Below, piece after piece: positions 1-11,297 of a stretch of DNA of 60,000 nucleotides; within the stretch, counting starts at the first letter, position 1; the number at the start of each line of letters is the position of its first letter. A program made the translations under genes and the position numbers. Source of the stretch: Diphasiastrum complanatum (lineage: Eukaryota > Streptophyta > Lycopodiopsida > Lycopodiales > Lycopodiaceae); assembly GCA_029204225.1 (NCBI GenBank), contig CM055102.1:9251456-9311455 (forward strand). The letters are read 5' to 3'. The notes under the pieces are model-generated. The model did no database searches. It was not told where the DNA came from and saw nothing but the letters and a program-made list of their open reading frames with translations.

Positions 1-1310
1 TCAAAAATAATGCAACTACTAACTATGTACAGGGTACTATAGCATCAGCCCAGCAGGATAGACCCAAGTTCGCACCAGGAAGACACAATCCTTCTGAATT
101 TGTTGGACCAGCGAGGTCTCAAACCGCGACTAAACCAGTTTCGAGCAACTGCTACAACTGTGGAGAGTCGGGACATTTTTTTCCTGAGTGTCTCCAACCA
201 CGAAAGCCGATTGGTTATGTACCCTTATGCTCGAATTGCAGAGAGCCTGGCCACAAGTATCCTGACTGCCCTCAGCCACAAAGGGCCACGACCCAAATAT
301 CAGTATATAGCAACACCAGCTGCTGCAGACATGAAAGCGAAAGCTGCGACTGATGTTGTTGTGCAGAGAATTAACGTTATTGAAGGAAAACTGGCAAAGA
401 GAGAAGATCAGTCCTGGCCAAGTGACGTGGAGGAATTATTCAAAGTCACAACGAGAAGCAAAAGCTCCTCAAAACCTGATCAAAAATCTTCGACAAGACG
501 CAGAAAATCCTCGAAGAAGAAATCCTCTAGCAAAACAACGAACAAATCTACGACTAAAGAAGATCTCAAAGATGACCCTGACTATGACCGCGATGTTGCG
601 AAGCAATTTGCAAAAGATATCTCGGCAGAAGCAAAGGAAATCAACAACGCTGAACTTCAGATAGCTGTTGTAGAGAAGGTGGTCACTTTCGAGGAAGAGG
701 ACAAAGAAATCGCGAAAACGAAATTGTCTAGTGCTGTTATCGATAAACCAACCTCGAAATCGAAGACGAAAGAATATGACATTGTGACTGATATTGGATC
801 CCTTCGTCCAAACATTACTTTTGAGCAGCTGTTGGCCGATAACACTTATTACAGAAAGCAACTGAAAGGCCTTTCTGTGCCCAAAAAGAAGAAAAATGTT
901 TCTCTGCCAGATGTTGGTGTTTTGTCTATCGATTTAGGTGATCTCAGTGCACCTGAGATTCATATTAACATTGCGGGATGCCTGATCGAAAAAGTGCCAA
1001 TTGACTTTGGTTCCAGTGTGAATATAATAACAGAAGACACAGATCATGCTTTCGGACTGATTGACATTCAACCGACACAATGAAACATCAAGTTAGTTGA
1101 TTCGACACGACAAAAACCTGTTGGAGAACTGAAGGATGTCACTGTCTACATTCAAGCCAGCCATTCACAATGAATTTCATTGTTATCAAACCACTTGGTT
1201 TGTTATCCTATTATGTGCTTATTGGACGACCTTGGCTTTATCAATCAAACGCAAGTGTACATTGGAAATTCAGAGAGTTGAGATTTCAAACTGGTGAGAC
1301 CAATAACCGA
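1..1310 (+). pseudogene. gypsy gag (C-terminal part) and protease, frameshifted
   Basis: Two CCHC zinc knuckles lie at about 150-260 in one frame (CYNCGESGHFFPEC, then C-x2-C-x4-H-x4-C again); these bind the element's RNA in the particle. That frame stops at about 351. The following Lys/Ser-rich linker and protease are read in another frame, open to 1083, so an indel lies at about 270-330. The retropepsin-like segment near 1000-1030 reads VPIDFGSSVNIITEDT, where a D-[TS/F]-G active-site motif is expected. After a TGA at 1081 the frame continues with KLVDSTRQKPVGELKDV, and a shifted frame from 1170 gives the protease tail YYVLIGRPWL. The coding capacity is lost; identification as gypsy gag-protease is secure. 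Confidence 0.75.
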
Positions 1311-1838
1311 GGTAAGCTAGCAACTATTGCGCATGCAACGGATTGGGATCAGAAACTACCATCAGTTCTTTGGGCTTATCGCAACACAGAGAAAATCACA
1401 ACAAAACAGACATCACATTTTCTTACGTATGGTATGCATCCTATTTTGCCAATTGAATTTGAGGTGAAAACCTTTCGTATTCAAGCTCAATGACCAGATG
1501 CATAATGTATAAACGAAAGGTTGACTAATATTGAAGAACTAGATGAAGCTCGAGAGACTTCACAAAAACTAACGGAGGAAATCCAGGAACAAAGAAAGAA
1601 GAAATATGATAGTCATATAAAAAAATGTGATCTTAAAGCTGATGATTATGCGCTGATATATGACAGTCGCCATCAAAAGTTCCCTGAAAAACTCCATATG
1701 CGATGGCTTGGACCGGATAAAGTCATAGAGGTGTTTGACAATGGTTCTGTGCAACTTCAATCACTTGAAGGTGAACTATTACCTACACGTATTAACGGGT
1801 CCATATCTTTTCTAAAAAATTTCACGACTTTTCTTTGA
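1311..1838 (+). pseudogene. gypsy integrase C-terminal end fused to protease by deletion
   Basis: Directly after the protease tail the reading changes to DWDQKLPSVLWAYRN, typical of the end of a gypsy integrase catalytic domain, then YGMHPILPIE. After a stop near 1491 a second stretch (1521-1838) carries the integrase C-terminal module, KLHMRWLGPDKVIEVFDNG, a GP(Y/D)-type motif, ending in LLPTRINGS. The ~3 kb normally found in between (reverse transcriptase, RNase H, integrase core) is absent, and the join is near 1310. No chromodomain is visible after the GPY module. This is an internally deleted, non-autonomous copy. Confidence 0.75.
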
Positions 1839-2170
1839 TCTTTTCTAGAAATTTTTTAGAAATTTTCGAGACTTCTCAATCTTTCAATATCATTTTAAAA
1901 GTATTTTTGAGAACTTTTCGAGAATTTTTTGCGACACTAAATTTGTTAATTAAATTTTCGTAAATCATTTTCGAGAATTTTTCTAGAATCTTTTTTAGCA
2001 TTTTCTCCAGTTTTTCGAGAAATTTTCTAGTATGTTGCTAAAATTTTCGAGAAATTTTCGAGAGTTTCTGTATCATTTTTTAAGATCCTTCGAGATTCGC
2101 AAAACTTTCTAGAATCTTTCTAGCATATTTTCGAAAATCTTTCGAGAATTTCTCGAGATACTTTTTGTAT
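1839..2170 (+). repeat. AT-rich TCGA-containing degenerate repeat tract
   Basis: The non-coding spacer between integrase and the accessory ORF is built of irregular repetitions of a motif close to TTTTCGAGAAATTTT or TTTCTAGAATC. Period and copy borders are too variable to state. TCGA/CTAG tetramers recur every 15-30 bases. It resembles in style, but not in consensus, the minisatellite at 41.5 kb and 48.0 kb. Confidence 0.5.
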
Positions 2171-2543
2171 CCCTCCATTAAAGGTGATGGCCACGTGATC
2201 ATCATTATTCACACGTGTGTACGCTCACATATATTGTTTCTTCTTAATTTATTTCTTTTCTTTTCACAAACGGTCTTCCGTCGTTAAAGATCGATCTGGC
2301 AAATTATAGTTTCAAACATTGAGCCATGCACGTCCTCCATAAATGGAAGTCACAGATGTCAAGTCACCATGCCACGTCATCATCCCTTCCACACCGCTTT
2401 CGCTTATTAGAGTTATTTTTCATTTTTCTTATTTCCACTTTCTGTCTGCGAGTTTATGTTTTCCTGCGCTCATTCTCTTTGCGATCAAAGCACTCTTTTG
2501 CAATCTATTGTGATTCAATTTGCTATCATCAAACATTCGACCA

Positions 2544-4684
2544 ATGGCTTCTGGATCAAGTTCTAGCTCTAATATCATCTAGAAAGCACGTGTAGGAATT
2601 CGTCTGGCATCCATCCAGTCTTGTTTGGATCGATGCAGGTTGGGTGATTTGAAAGTGGACCCCTCCATCATCCTCTCTAAAGTCAGTACTGAGTTTGTGA
2701 ACTCTATCCATTCAATTTCGAAGGAGGAATTCAAAGTTCATGTACAAGGCAAATTCCTCACCATCTCTGAAGATCTGTTCTGCACAGCCCTCAAGTCACC
2801 ATTGGATGGGAAGTTGGTTGCGACAAATAAAAATTCGGTGGATGAAACTGCCCCCTTCCTAAGCAACTACTTCGTACCCACGAAGGGGTACAAAATCTCT
2901 ATGATCCGAGATGCAACATTCAAACTGTTTTGTAAATACGCAAACCAAGCAATATTTTTGACGGATGTGGATGCGACAATTTCAGTTCAAAATTTTGGTT
3001 ACATATTGGATGCGCTTGCGGGTAATCCAGTGTGCTTCGGTGTTATCACATACAAAGCTTTTTTGCGCTGGTTCAAACATCAAAAGTTTTCTGGAGTCGG
3101 AGCCCATGTTTCTCGCTTGTGCGCTCATTTTCAAATTTTGACTGAGCAAGAGAAAATATTGTTGATGGAAAGGATGTTGGCTCCCAAGCCAATTGATCTT
3201 TCCAGTCTCATTTTCGTACCTATTTCGGTTACATACGATGCTGCACCAGCAGTTGAAGTAGCAGCCACCACTACTATGGAGAGTGAAGTTGTGGCAATGG
3301 ATACCGATGTTGTTGCTGCTGCTGATTCTTCAAAGCCAGCATCTGCTTCCACATCTCAGAAGCAGCAGAGTGCATCCACCTCTGAGGATGACGCAACCCA
3401 GTCCGACACATCAGACAAAGGACGAACAGCTGTTGAAGGCGACACTGGAGCACCTATGACAGATGAAGAAGAACCAGACGACCAACCCCAGTGGTTTCGA
3501 TCCATAACAGAGAAAGCCAAAAATCTAGTGGCTGAAGTATATGAGTTTGACAAGTACCACCGACAACTCACGATGCAGCTTATCACCTTAGAGAGAAAAT
3601 CTCTAGACTCTTTGAAGGAGTCCTTCGAGAAGATCGATTCGCTCGAATCAGACAACACGAAGCTGATCGAACAAACTCGTTCTCTCGAAACACAGCTTCA
3701 GATTCTAATAAAGGAAGCTGACCGCTCGAGGATGCGAAGGCTCTTGTCGAGGAAGAGTTGGCTAAGCTGAAGGAGCTCTCGAGTGATGTCACCCCATCTT
3801 GCAACGGGCCCGATGCACAGAATCTTAAGCAACAATTCGAAGATCAGAAGCTGCCTGTTGAGTTGCAAACTCGGGACTTGGCAACTGCATCTACATAGCC
3901 AGAGCAAATGCGGCGAAATCAGTCGAAGGTATGTGTTGACAGATTTCGTGCATTTGCTGAACGCTTCTGGAAATGGTGTCCACATGCTTTTAATATTGAA
4001 TTGCAATGGCGTGTGGATTACATAATGCTACCAGGCGTAGTAGGCATCGCCTTCGACAAATGGAAGCAACCTTGGGAGAAGGACGACTTTCTCTGGTTAT
4101 GGGCCCAGCTCTCTATCGAGCAGAAAGGATGTCTCTGTTGGGGCATAATCCAGGGTAAGTTCCAAGTCGCACCTTTCGGATCAGCAGAGTTATACATAGG
4201 CTCTTCGGCTATGTATGCTCTTGAATATATTCGAATCAAAGAACTTCAATTTTTGTGGAACGAAGATAATAAGCGACATTTTTGGAAGCGAAAGTCACAG
4301 TTTCAGTTGTACAAACCACAAGCTGTTGCGGATTTAGGCGCATTCGACGATGTAGGTTTGTTGATTAATATAAATATGGCTTATCCGGAATTGTTCAATC
4401 TTTATGTGGATTGGGAGTGAAACCTTGAAGAATATTTTGCGGAGATTCGACATAATCTGCAAGATAGAAGGAAGTCATTCCGTTATAAGTAGTTCTGTAC
4501 ACATACATTTTGGCAGTTTGGTACCTTTGCGGTGAAGACATTATTTTTTGTTCAGAATCTTTATGTTAAAATCAATTTTATTAGATTTTCAGCTCGTTAC
4601 TGTAAAGAAATCACTCTACGTAGTGATTCAGACGAATACCAAGTTAACTCAGGAGCTGTTCGATGGAACATTACTCCCGGTTAA
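2544..4684 (+). pseudogene. Accessory ORF of the gypsy element, downstream of pol (function unknown)
   Basis: Reading starts at ATG 2544 (MASGSSSSS), meets a TAG at 2580-2582 and stays in frame to about 3725. It shifts one frame near 3727-3731, passes TAG 3896, TGA 4418 and TAG 4490, and ends at TAA 4682. The intended product is about 700 residues. Its parts are a conserved-looking N-terminal domain (about residues 25-230; FLTISEDLFCTAL, ALAGNPVCFGVITY), an Ala/Ser/Thr- and acid-rich linker, a coiled coil (about 3590-3870; LESDNTKLIEQTRSLETQL), and a Trp-rich C-terminal part (RVDYIMLPGVVGIAFDKW). The N-terminal part resembles the 'putative plant transposon protein' domains found with gypsy elements, by impression only. 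No catalytic motif or membrane segment is seen. Frame retention between the lesions shows it was once translated. Confidence 0.55.
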
Positions 4685-5474
4685 GTTAGAAGAATTCGGC
4701 AACTTACCAGTTGGCCGCTACACAAAATCAAAAGAAGACTTGATCTTGATCGAAGCTCAACAAAACTTGGAGCTTGTTCAGAAATTATATGAAGAATTGA
4801 ATCGTTCATGGATATTCATTCATGCCTTTGTCGTGGTGATGTTTCTATGGGATGCTGAATTTTTGAAGTTTAAAGATGTTTTGAAGTTTGATTCCAGTTT
4901 TCATCAACAATTCAAAGATCAACTCAAAACAACCTATTCAATTAAAGAAACAACAAGACACATATTCTCTAAGATGAAGAAATATCTAACAGACGAAATA
5001 CACGAAGGAATATCTTTTCGCCTCAACGAAAATCTGACGAACAAGAATGTTTCTCGAATAATCCTCGAAATGAAGATGATATGTTCACGAGGGTGTTTCA
5101 CATTGAGGAAGGGGATATGTGATGCCACGAAAATATTAAATATTGAATATCAACATAAATATGGCATGATATACTCGAAAATGAAGATATGAGCTGGTTA
5201 AGTATAAATCATGAAGAGGCCTAAGTCATTTTTCGGGATTAAGGGCAAGACCTTTAAAAGGAAAAGACATTCCCTTGGATAACCTTTATTAGGTCGTCCA
5301 TACGAAACGACTAGATACGAAAAGACATGTTAAAGTAGAGTAACTTTAACTCATAGTTAAGTATACCTCCTATGGTATAGTTGAACGTATTTTCATTCTC
5401 ATTGTTAACTAGACCCTTTCGTGGGAGCGACGCACCTATTCTTTAAGAGGTGTGTCTGTTCGACCCACAGAACA

Positions 5475-5480
5475 TATATA
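5475..5480 (+). promoter_or_regulatory. TATA box of the putative gypsy LTR
   Basis: TATATA in the context AACATATATAGATC, within the presumed LTR. It is followed about 30 bases on by CATTTCAGTC, a plausible initiation region. Inference from position and sequence only. Confidence 0.35.
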
Positions 5481-5989
5481 GATCTCACATTTCAGTCTCG
5501 ATCATCGAGAGAGAAGAGTTTATGCTTATGTAAGAGATTGAAGAAGTGAATAGAGTTCTGTGAGTTATTCTCTCTTATCTTTGTTCTCCGCACTGTTGAG
5601 TGTGAGTGATCTTGAGTCTGCTAACAATCTCTAACGCATTTCATGAATTACTCTCTGATCAGATAGATGCTCTAGTGCATTACAGTCGTTTGTTGTGTAT
5701 TCGTAAAGCATGCTCTAAAGAACTGTCTTAAAACCATCTTATTCGTCCGTCGCGAATACTTTCTTTTCGTCTGAAGAATTGAGTCTTTGTTCTGTTTTCC
5801 TTATTGGCATTGACATAAGTTTCTAACGTGTTCTAAAACTCTTCGTGTTCTTTAACTATTAAGTTGGGCTTTAGTTGTTGAGGACTTTTGTCTAGAAACA
5901 AATTGTTCGCGAACGCGATTAATTAATTGTCTGCACAATCGCAAATACATCGAACAATTCTCGATTCTCTGTTGACACCTTAATCAGCC

Positions 5990-6015
5990 AGAGTGTAGTA
6001 CTGTTGTACTACTCT
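5990..6015 (+). other. Short hairpin in the putative gypsy LTR
   Basis: AGAG-(TG bulge)-TAGTAC can pair with GTACTACTCT around the loop TGTT, giving a stem of about 10 bp with a 2-nt bulge. It sits near the presumed LTR end. It might be a polyadenylation or terminator-type structure, or chance. Confidence 0.35.
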
Positions 6016-6060
6016 GATAACATCTCATCTGTAGAACGCGCCAGATTGTTGTTCTGAATT

Positions 6061-8260
6061 TATTAACCTTACCCATCCCAAACATAAGTAATATCGGTTA
6101 CTTTTTAATGTCTGTCGACAACCAAAATAACACTCGAAACCACTTGTCATAAATTGTACCAAAAACATAACTTTCTAACGTTGTCCTCTATGGGAACGAC
6201 ATTATTTACTATAAAATTTATATTAACCATGTTGGTATAGTACGACAGATATCTATTCTAGAAACTTGATGAATGGAGGAGGAGGGATTCATAGATTCAA
6301 AGGTTGATGTCTCAACCTCTTCCGAGATCTGAACTATAAAAAAAAAAAACACAAACCTTGTGTGATATTCAAGAAATTTACATCTTTACTTACATATATT
6401 AGAAGATGTAGAAATCTTAAACTACTCAAATGGTGAGCGCACATCATGTCTAGTCTCTACCTGTGAAGAGAAAAGGAATGTAAAAGGTCACTAAAATACA
6501 TGAAAAAAACTGGACTTTGTGAAATGACTACAATAGTAACTATATCTCTGAATCTAACATAATGGTCATAGAAAACCTCAGCGCTCTATCGTGTAGTCTC
6601 AAATACATACAAAAATGGACAAAATAGCAACCTGAAGTAGCGTGGAGAGGAGGCCACGGGCCAGCGTGCGCCCTCATTGGAGAAGGTGAAATGGTGCATA
6701 GAAGGGTTTGGCGGCCGGTCGAGAGGTTGTTGACTATCGAAGGATCGTCAACTATCAAAGAATCTGACACTCACGAGTGGTGACTCTTTGGCATTTCTTT
6801 GACTTATTTGGTTGACTTTGTGTAGTGTCGAGCCTATCTCGAACTTGCGTGTTTCTGTAGGTTCTTCATCTACAACAGGTTTTTGAGTAGATAACTAGGC
6901 ATGGGACTCTGTCGTGGATACCTGAAAGGAATAACTAGTAACATAGACTCATAATTTGCCTCGACCAAAGATGTTATTTTCGTTGACGAGCACCCCTCTC
7001 ATAGTTATGTTACACTTTCTCTTTTTGTTAATGCTATATCTGGTAATGCACTTGTTTGGCCAAGTGTTTGGGCTCAAGTTGTTGGAAAAATTATGCTCAC
7101 ATGACCAGAGACAGTGGTTGGAAGATTATGCTCACATGGCTAGAGTGGAGCTCTAGAGACAGTGGTTGGAAGCTCAATCCACATATTAGGAGACCATATT
7201 TGTCTTGACATGCTACAAGTTCGGACTCTCAAGAGTCTTTTGACTTAGATACCATTTTCATAGGAGTTATCCTCCAAAAAGGGGCGCATTGACAACGACC
7301 TCCGTTTGCTTTCCTTCGGGTTTGAAGTTTGATGCCTCTTCGCTTTCCTTTTTTGATCTTCTATGTCTCACAATTGAATTCAAACTTTTGACCTCAAGTG
7401 GAGGAAAGTGGCACATATTGGGTACACCACTAAGTGGGTAGCCTCTTTCGTGTTGGTAAGGTCCTCCATTTCTTTCTTTTAGGTCTAAACTTTGTCTCAA
7501 GCCTGTCTCATTGGGAAGAACTAAAAAGCATTTGGGAGTTTCTGTGAACAATTTCACAACATAAAGTGAGTTTAGGTTCTGCATTGACTTTTAAACAACC
7601 ATTATTGAAAGAGCTTTGAAAGCCAATATCTTTTGAGAACGAATTGGTACTTTTTTTTTCCTTTGAAAAAGAATCTCAATTTATAGAACAAACCGTGGAC
7701 AACATTTATTGAAGAGTCAATATTTGAGCAAAAGAGAGATTTAGTGTTAAGTAGCTTGGCTGGTGGACCTATAGTGTTTATTATGGGCATAGAATTGATC
7801 TTAGTGCAAAGTAACTAATGATGGGAAATTTCTTAAAACGAATGACATGTTGAAAAAGAATTTGTCTTTTGTAGTGGGTAAGACTTGCAATCGTGGTCAC
7901 ACCAGATAGAGTCAACTCGTGAGATTTGGATGCTATGTTGTTGACATGTAGGAGCCATGTGTTGCACGACGTTTAGGCTAGGCCGATGTTTGGATTTAGT
8001 GTACATTATGCATAAAAAATGCTACTACTTATTTGTCTCCAATACAACCTAGAAAATAATCCCAAAAAACATAAAATTCATGCAAAAATCATGAGAGTTT
8101 TATCAGTGGTTATTCGATCAAATTCAATGGAAAATTCTCACTCAATGGATAGGATAACTGAATGATCCTCCTCCAAAAAGTTGTGAGATGGAAAAGACTA
8201 AAAGCCTTCTATCCACTCCCTTGACTCATGTGAGGCCACGAAGGTGATATGCCGAAAAGA
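6061..8260. other. Intergenic stretch, no gene recognised
   Basis: AT-rich sequence with no ORF that resembles a known family. The longest frame (minus strand, 7267-7584, 105 codons) has no recognisable motif, and its codon content is unremarkable. It contains one small tandem duplication at 7091-7180. Old, unrecognisable repeat DNA is likely. Confidence 0.5.
7091..7180 (+). repeat. Two-copy ~48-bp imperfect tandem duplication
   Basis: AGAGACAGTGGTTGGAAG occurs at 7107 and again at 7155. The block TTATGCTCACATG also occurs twice, at 7091 and about 7127. Confidence 0.6.
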
Positions 8261-8329
8261 AAAATGTTAAAAGATAATTGAAGGCCTCTTGGTCTCCAAG
8301 GGGAGGCTACTGGGACCAATAAACATAAT

Positions 8330-8900
8330 TTGATAGGCTAGGCTCGGGCAATAGTAAGCTGCCACGTTAGCTAGCGCGTGGCCGGCATGTTCCCTGCCGG
8401 CCGGCGGGCACCGTTTTAGGGTCTGCCAGTTTTCCTTATATTTTACGTGCATACGAGGAAGTCAATCTCGCAATTATGGCGCCAGCGCCGGCGGCACTTT
8501 GCCGGCCGGGCGCGGGGCCCTCGCGCCGCATGCCATACCCACTTGCGTCCTGGACGCAATTACACCTAGATGATATTCACCGTTGGATATGTGCAATACG
8601 ATTGAGATCTCGCCACGTGGAGACACAGTCTAATCGATAGTGTCCACGTGGTATTATGACGCGTGGCGGGCATCCAAGTGGCCCAAGGAGAAGATATCGC
8701 GTGCTTCTAAGTAGTATCTTCGTCGGGGCCTGTGCCCCTGTGCCCCACGTGACGTCTGACACGTTCCTTTCAGAAATATTTGGCATGCTGGGCTGACACC
8801 TGTCCGTCGCAAAGGTGTCCACGTTCTCTATCCGGTCAACTAAGCACCGACACGTGTCAATACCGTACACTCTGTCCCTTGGTATCCGCGATCAATCCCA
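8330..8900 (+). promoter_or_regulatory. GC-rich promoter region with clustered ACGTG elements, upstream of STOP1-like gene
   Basis: This is the only markedly GC-rich stretch in the left half (CCGGCCGGCGGG, GCCGGCCGGGCGCGGGG). It contains perfect G-boxes CCACGTGG at 8613-8620 and 8644-8651, CCACGTGACGTC at 8745-8756 (G-box overlapping a TGACGTC as-1/CRE-type site), and the palindrome GACACGTGTC at 8849-8858. Additional CACGT cores occur nearby (GCCACGTTAG at 8361). In plants such elements bind bZIP (ABA/ABRE) and bHLH (light, PIF) factors. About 0.6-1 kb separates them from the CT-rich leader at 9530, so control of the STOP1-like gene is the simplest reading. A gene running left from this segment is not seen. 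Confidence 0.5.
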
Positions 8901-9020
8901 TGATCTGCCTTCATTTTCCTTCTGTTGTCGCCAGGCTTGGCAGTTTGGCAGCCTTCAATGCACGTCAAAGCCCTTCAAAAAAAAGGGCACACTATCAGTT
9001 GAGAGGAAAGCTGAAAGTTT

Positions 9021-9357
9021 GCCCTTCTATTTGAAAAGCATATTTGAAAAGTCAAAGTCTCTACAGGGTAAAATTTGTCACTTGAAAGTAAAACGAAAAA
9101 AATAACCCTTCAATTTGAAGGGCGAATTTGATAAGTCAAATTTATACAAGGTCAAAATCTGCTAGTTGAAAGTAAAAACTTGAAAAGCTGGCCTTCTATT
9201 TGAAAGGCAAATGTGGCAACTCAAATTTCAACAAGGTCAAAATTTGTCAGTTGAAGTAAAAGCTCATGAGATAGCCCTTCAAGGCTTCAATCTGAAAGCC
9301 CTAGTGAAAAGTCAAACTCAATGAAAGGTCCAGAAATTGTAATTTTACTTCTTAAAT
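9021..9357 (+). repeat. ~85-bp tandem repeat, four degenerate copies
   Basis: Copies begin with CCCTTC(T/A)ATTTGAA-like sequence at about 9021, 9105, 9190 and 9274 (spacing 84, 85, 84). Each runs through AAGTCAAA, CAAGGTCAAAATTTGTCAG and TTGAAAGTAAAA. A partial copy begins near 8970. Most units carry TTGAC or TTGACC on the minus strand, the core of the WRKY-binding W-box. The array ends just before the probable leader of the STOP1-like gene. Confidence 0.65.
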
Positions 9358-9479
9358 ACATTATATTTGGGGAAGAGCAGCATTTCTCTATTAAAAAGCT
9401 GAAATCTTTTTACATTTTTTAATTGAAAAAAGTAACCTTGAAACGTACAAGTCATTTGAAAGTTACAAATCTGAAAGCC

Positions 9480-11297
9480 CATCAATTTGAAAGGTAGCAT
9501 GCACCTCAATTTCCAAAGCCTACACCATTCTCTCTCTTTCTTCCATCCTCAGCTGAAAGTGAGAGCTCCCTTCCTTCCCAGCCCACCTCACCCTTTCTCC
9601 AAGTTTCGATCTTTATTCCTTTCCAGGCTCTTCTGTGACGTCCTTTTCAATTTGTCATCTTCAAAATTCTAGCTTGACATCTGTTTTTCCATGCTGTGTG
9701 GACTCTAGTGTCTATGATCTATCTATCCATTTCTAGGTAGGTGTTCGGTCTTGGCTTTGCTGCTGCAGTGGCCCAGCAGCAGCAGGAGCGGCAGGCAGCA
9801 GCTGGCCCTTGGGTAAGGTGGAAGATGCAGGCCCATTTGGACGAAAGCTCTAGCACAATCGCCTCAGTTGTGCACCTTTTGCTTCTTTGTAAGGGCATTT
9901 CTCAGAAAAGATAAGTTGATTCAGGAATTTTCGCCTGCTTGCTGCTGTTGCCTTATGCACAGGGTTGTCTCTGCCGAGAGGATTGTCCTTTCTTGGAAGC
10001 TGGGTTGATTTTTTCAACTAATCTTGTCAGATTTGCCCCTTTCAGAGCTTGGATCTGTTGGGTGTATCAACAATCCAATTGCTTGTGTCTTCTGGTTAGT
10101 TGGAGTTATGTACTTTTGAGTTCCAGGCGGATCTGAAATCTGGATAGAGATTATGAATTTGTTTGTCTGTCTAAAGAGACCCTGAACACCACGATCTTCC
10201 ATGCCTGGGTCTAACACACATTCACATTTACAATTTCTATGGAAGTGAAGCAACTTATTAGTTGTGTAGTTATTTGAGAAACATTGAGACATAATTTTGT
10301 AATTGGAATAATTGCCAGAGGCATGGTATTTTTGTGAACTGTTTGTGATCATTATCTGTACATAGCTTTATGGATGGAAATGAGCTCTTTAATAATTGTT
10401 GCGAGTGCGTTTTGACCCACCTGTTTTGCATTCCTGAGCCATCTTTATATCCTCTGTTCCCATCTGTAGGTGCTCTGAGTGGATACGTTTTGGAAGTTGG
10501 CTGGAGGAGTTTTGTAAGGATTGAATGACCTTCAGCCGTCGTGGGTTGGATCAGCTAATTTCGTAAAGAAGACAGGTTGATGGTAAAGCCACCCAAAGGG
10601 GATCCCTGCAGTCCTCGTTTGTATCCGATTTGGAGCAGCTTGACTTATCTGGTATGCTATTTGTGAATCCGCAGTCCTGTAAAAAGACTACTTCAATCCT
10701 AGAAAGTCTGAAAAGATGGGGATCCAGTCTTAGGCTCTAACTCCCCTGTATCGCATCTCTCTAGATGCATGTATCCGTGTATTTGTTTAGACATGTTTGG
10801 AATTTTATTCGATCATAGCAGGGGAGGCTCAGCTTGTGTTTTCCTGCCACTGGGCACACTTCTCTGTCTGCATAAGAAATAGAAGTGTGGGTTTGTCTTT
10901 CTTTACAGGAGTGGGCGTTTTTGTTTTCTGGATTTATGGATCTACTGCTGCTAGTGGATACAGCAACTGGATTGCAGGGAAAACCAGACAGGAAACTCTG
11001 TTAAAAGCAGCAGTCAAGAGACCTGTCATCAGAACCTGTTCAACCCTCTAGCTGCTCTTGTGCAGTGGTTAATTCCTGCAAACTCTCTATTCTTGGCCAG
11101 GAGTTTGGTTAAAGCTTTCACCAACACGTCCCACGCCCTCCTAGCTCCTCACCTCTTGGACAGTCACTGAAGTACTTCTTTCTCAGACTCATACCCAGGC
11201 TACTTTTCATAACGGCATTCCCTAAGCTCGCCAGCATCATTTCTCGTAATCTCATCCCTTATCCCAGGCATTTAGAGGAGCAAATGTGAATGAAATT
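9480..11297 (+). other. 5' leader region of the STOP1-like gene with candidate UTR introns
   Basis: CT-rich sequence at 9525-9640 looks like a plant 5' UTR start. No ORF of note follows until the CDS. Plausible splice signals are a donor GG|GTAAGG at about 9812, an acceptor with a pyrimidine tract ending CATCTGTAG at 10469, a donor CTG|GTATGC near 10651, an acceptor TTTCTTTACAG at 10908, and CCCAG near 11267. Introns of about 650 and 260 bases would result. All of this is inference; splice sites need transcript evidence. Confidence 0.35.

Larger units (their letters stand above)
1..6060 (+). mobile_element. Decayed Ty3/gypsy retrotransposon, left end outside window
   Basis: A gypsy-type element is read rightward: gag zinc knuckles, a retropepsin-like segment, the end of integrase, an AT-rich spacer, a further ORF and a probable 3' LTR. 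The order is that of a gypsy element, but reverse transcriptase, RNase H and the integrase core are missing, so this copy cannot move by itself. The 5' LTR and start of gag lie left of base 1. The right boundary is approximate because no second LTR is available for comparison. An ORF downstream of integrase is unusual; plant Tat/Ogre relatives are known for accessory ORFs, though usually placed differently. I have not assigned a lineage. Confidence 0.75.
4690..6060 (+). mobile_element. Probable 3' untranslated region and 3' LTR of the gypsy element
   Basis: No coding frame persists after about 5190. A TATA-like run (TATATA, 5475-5480) is followed by leader-like sequence and a short hairpin (5990-6015), after which the character of the sequence changes near 6060. 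This is where the 3' LTR should be. Without the 5' LTR the borders cannot be fixed. Confidence 0.4.

Noticed and set aside
469-861. Minus-strand 130-codon ORF opposite gypsy gag-protease
   Set aside because: Phe/Arg-rich complement of the Lys/Glu-rich coding strand; no motif; overlaps real coding sequence.
7267-7584. 105-codon minus-strand ORF as a gene
   Set aside because: No start context, no motif, no flanking regulatory signal; length is within chance expectation for the region.
11286-11297. GTG at 11286 as start of the STOP1-like protein (593 residues)
   Set aside because: Plant nuclear genes start at ATG. The first in-frame ATG is 11298, four codons later, and matches the family N-terminus.
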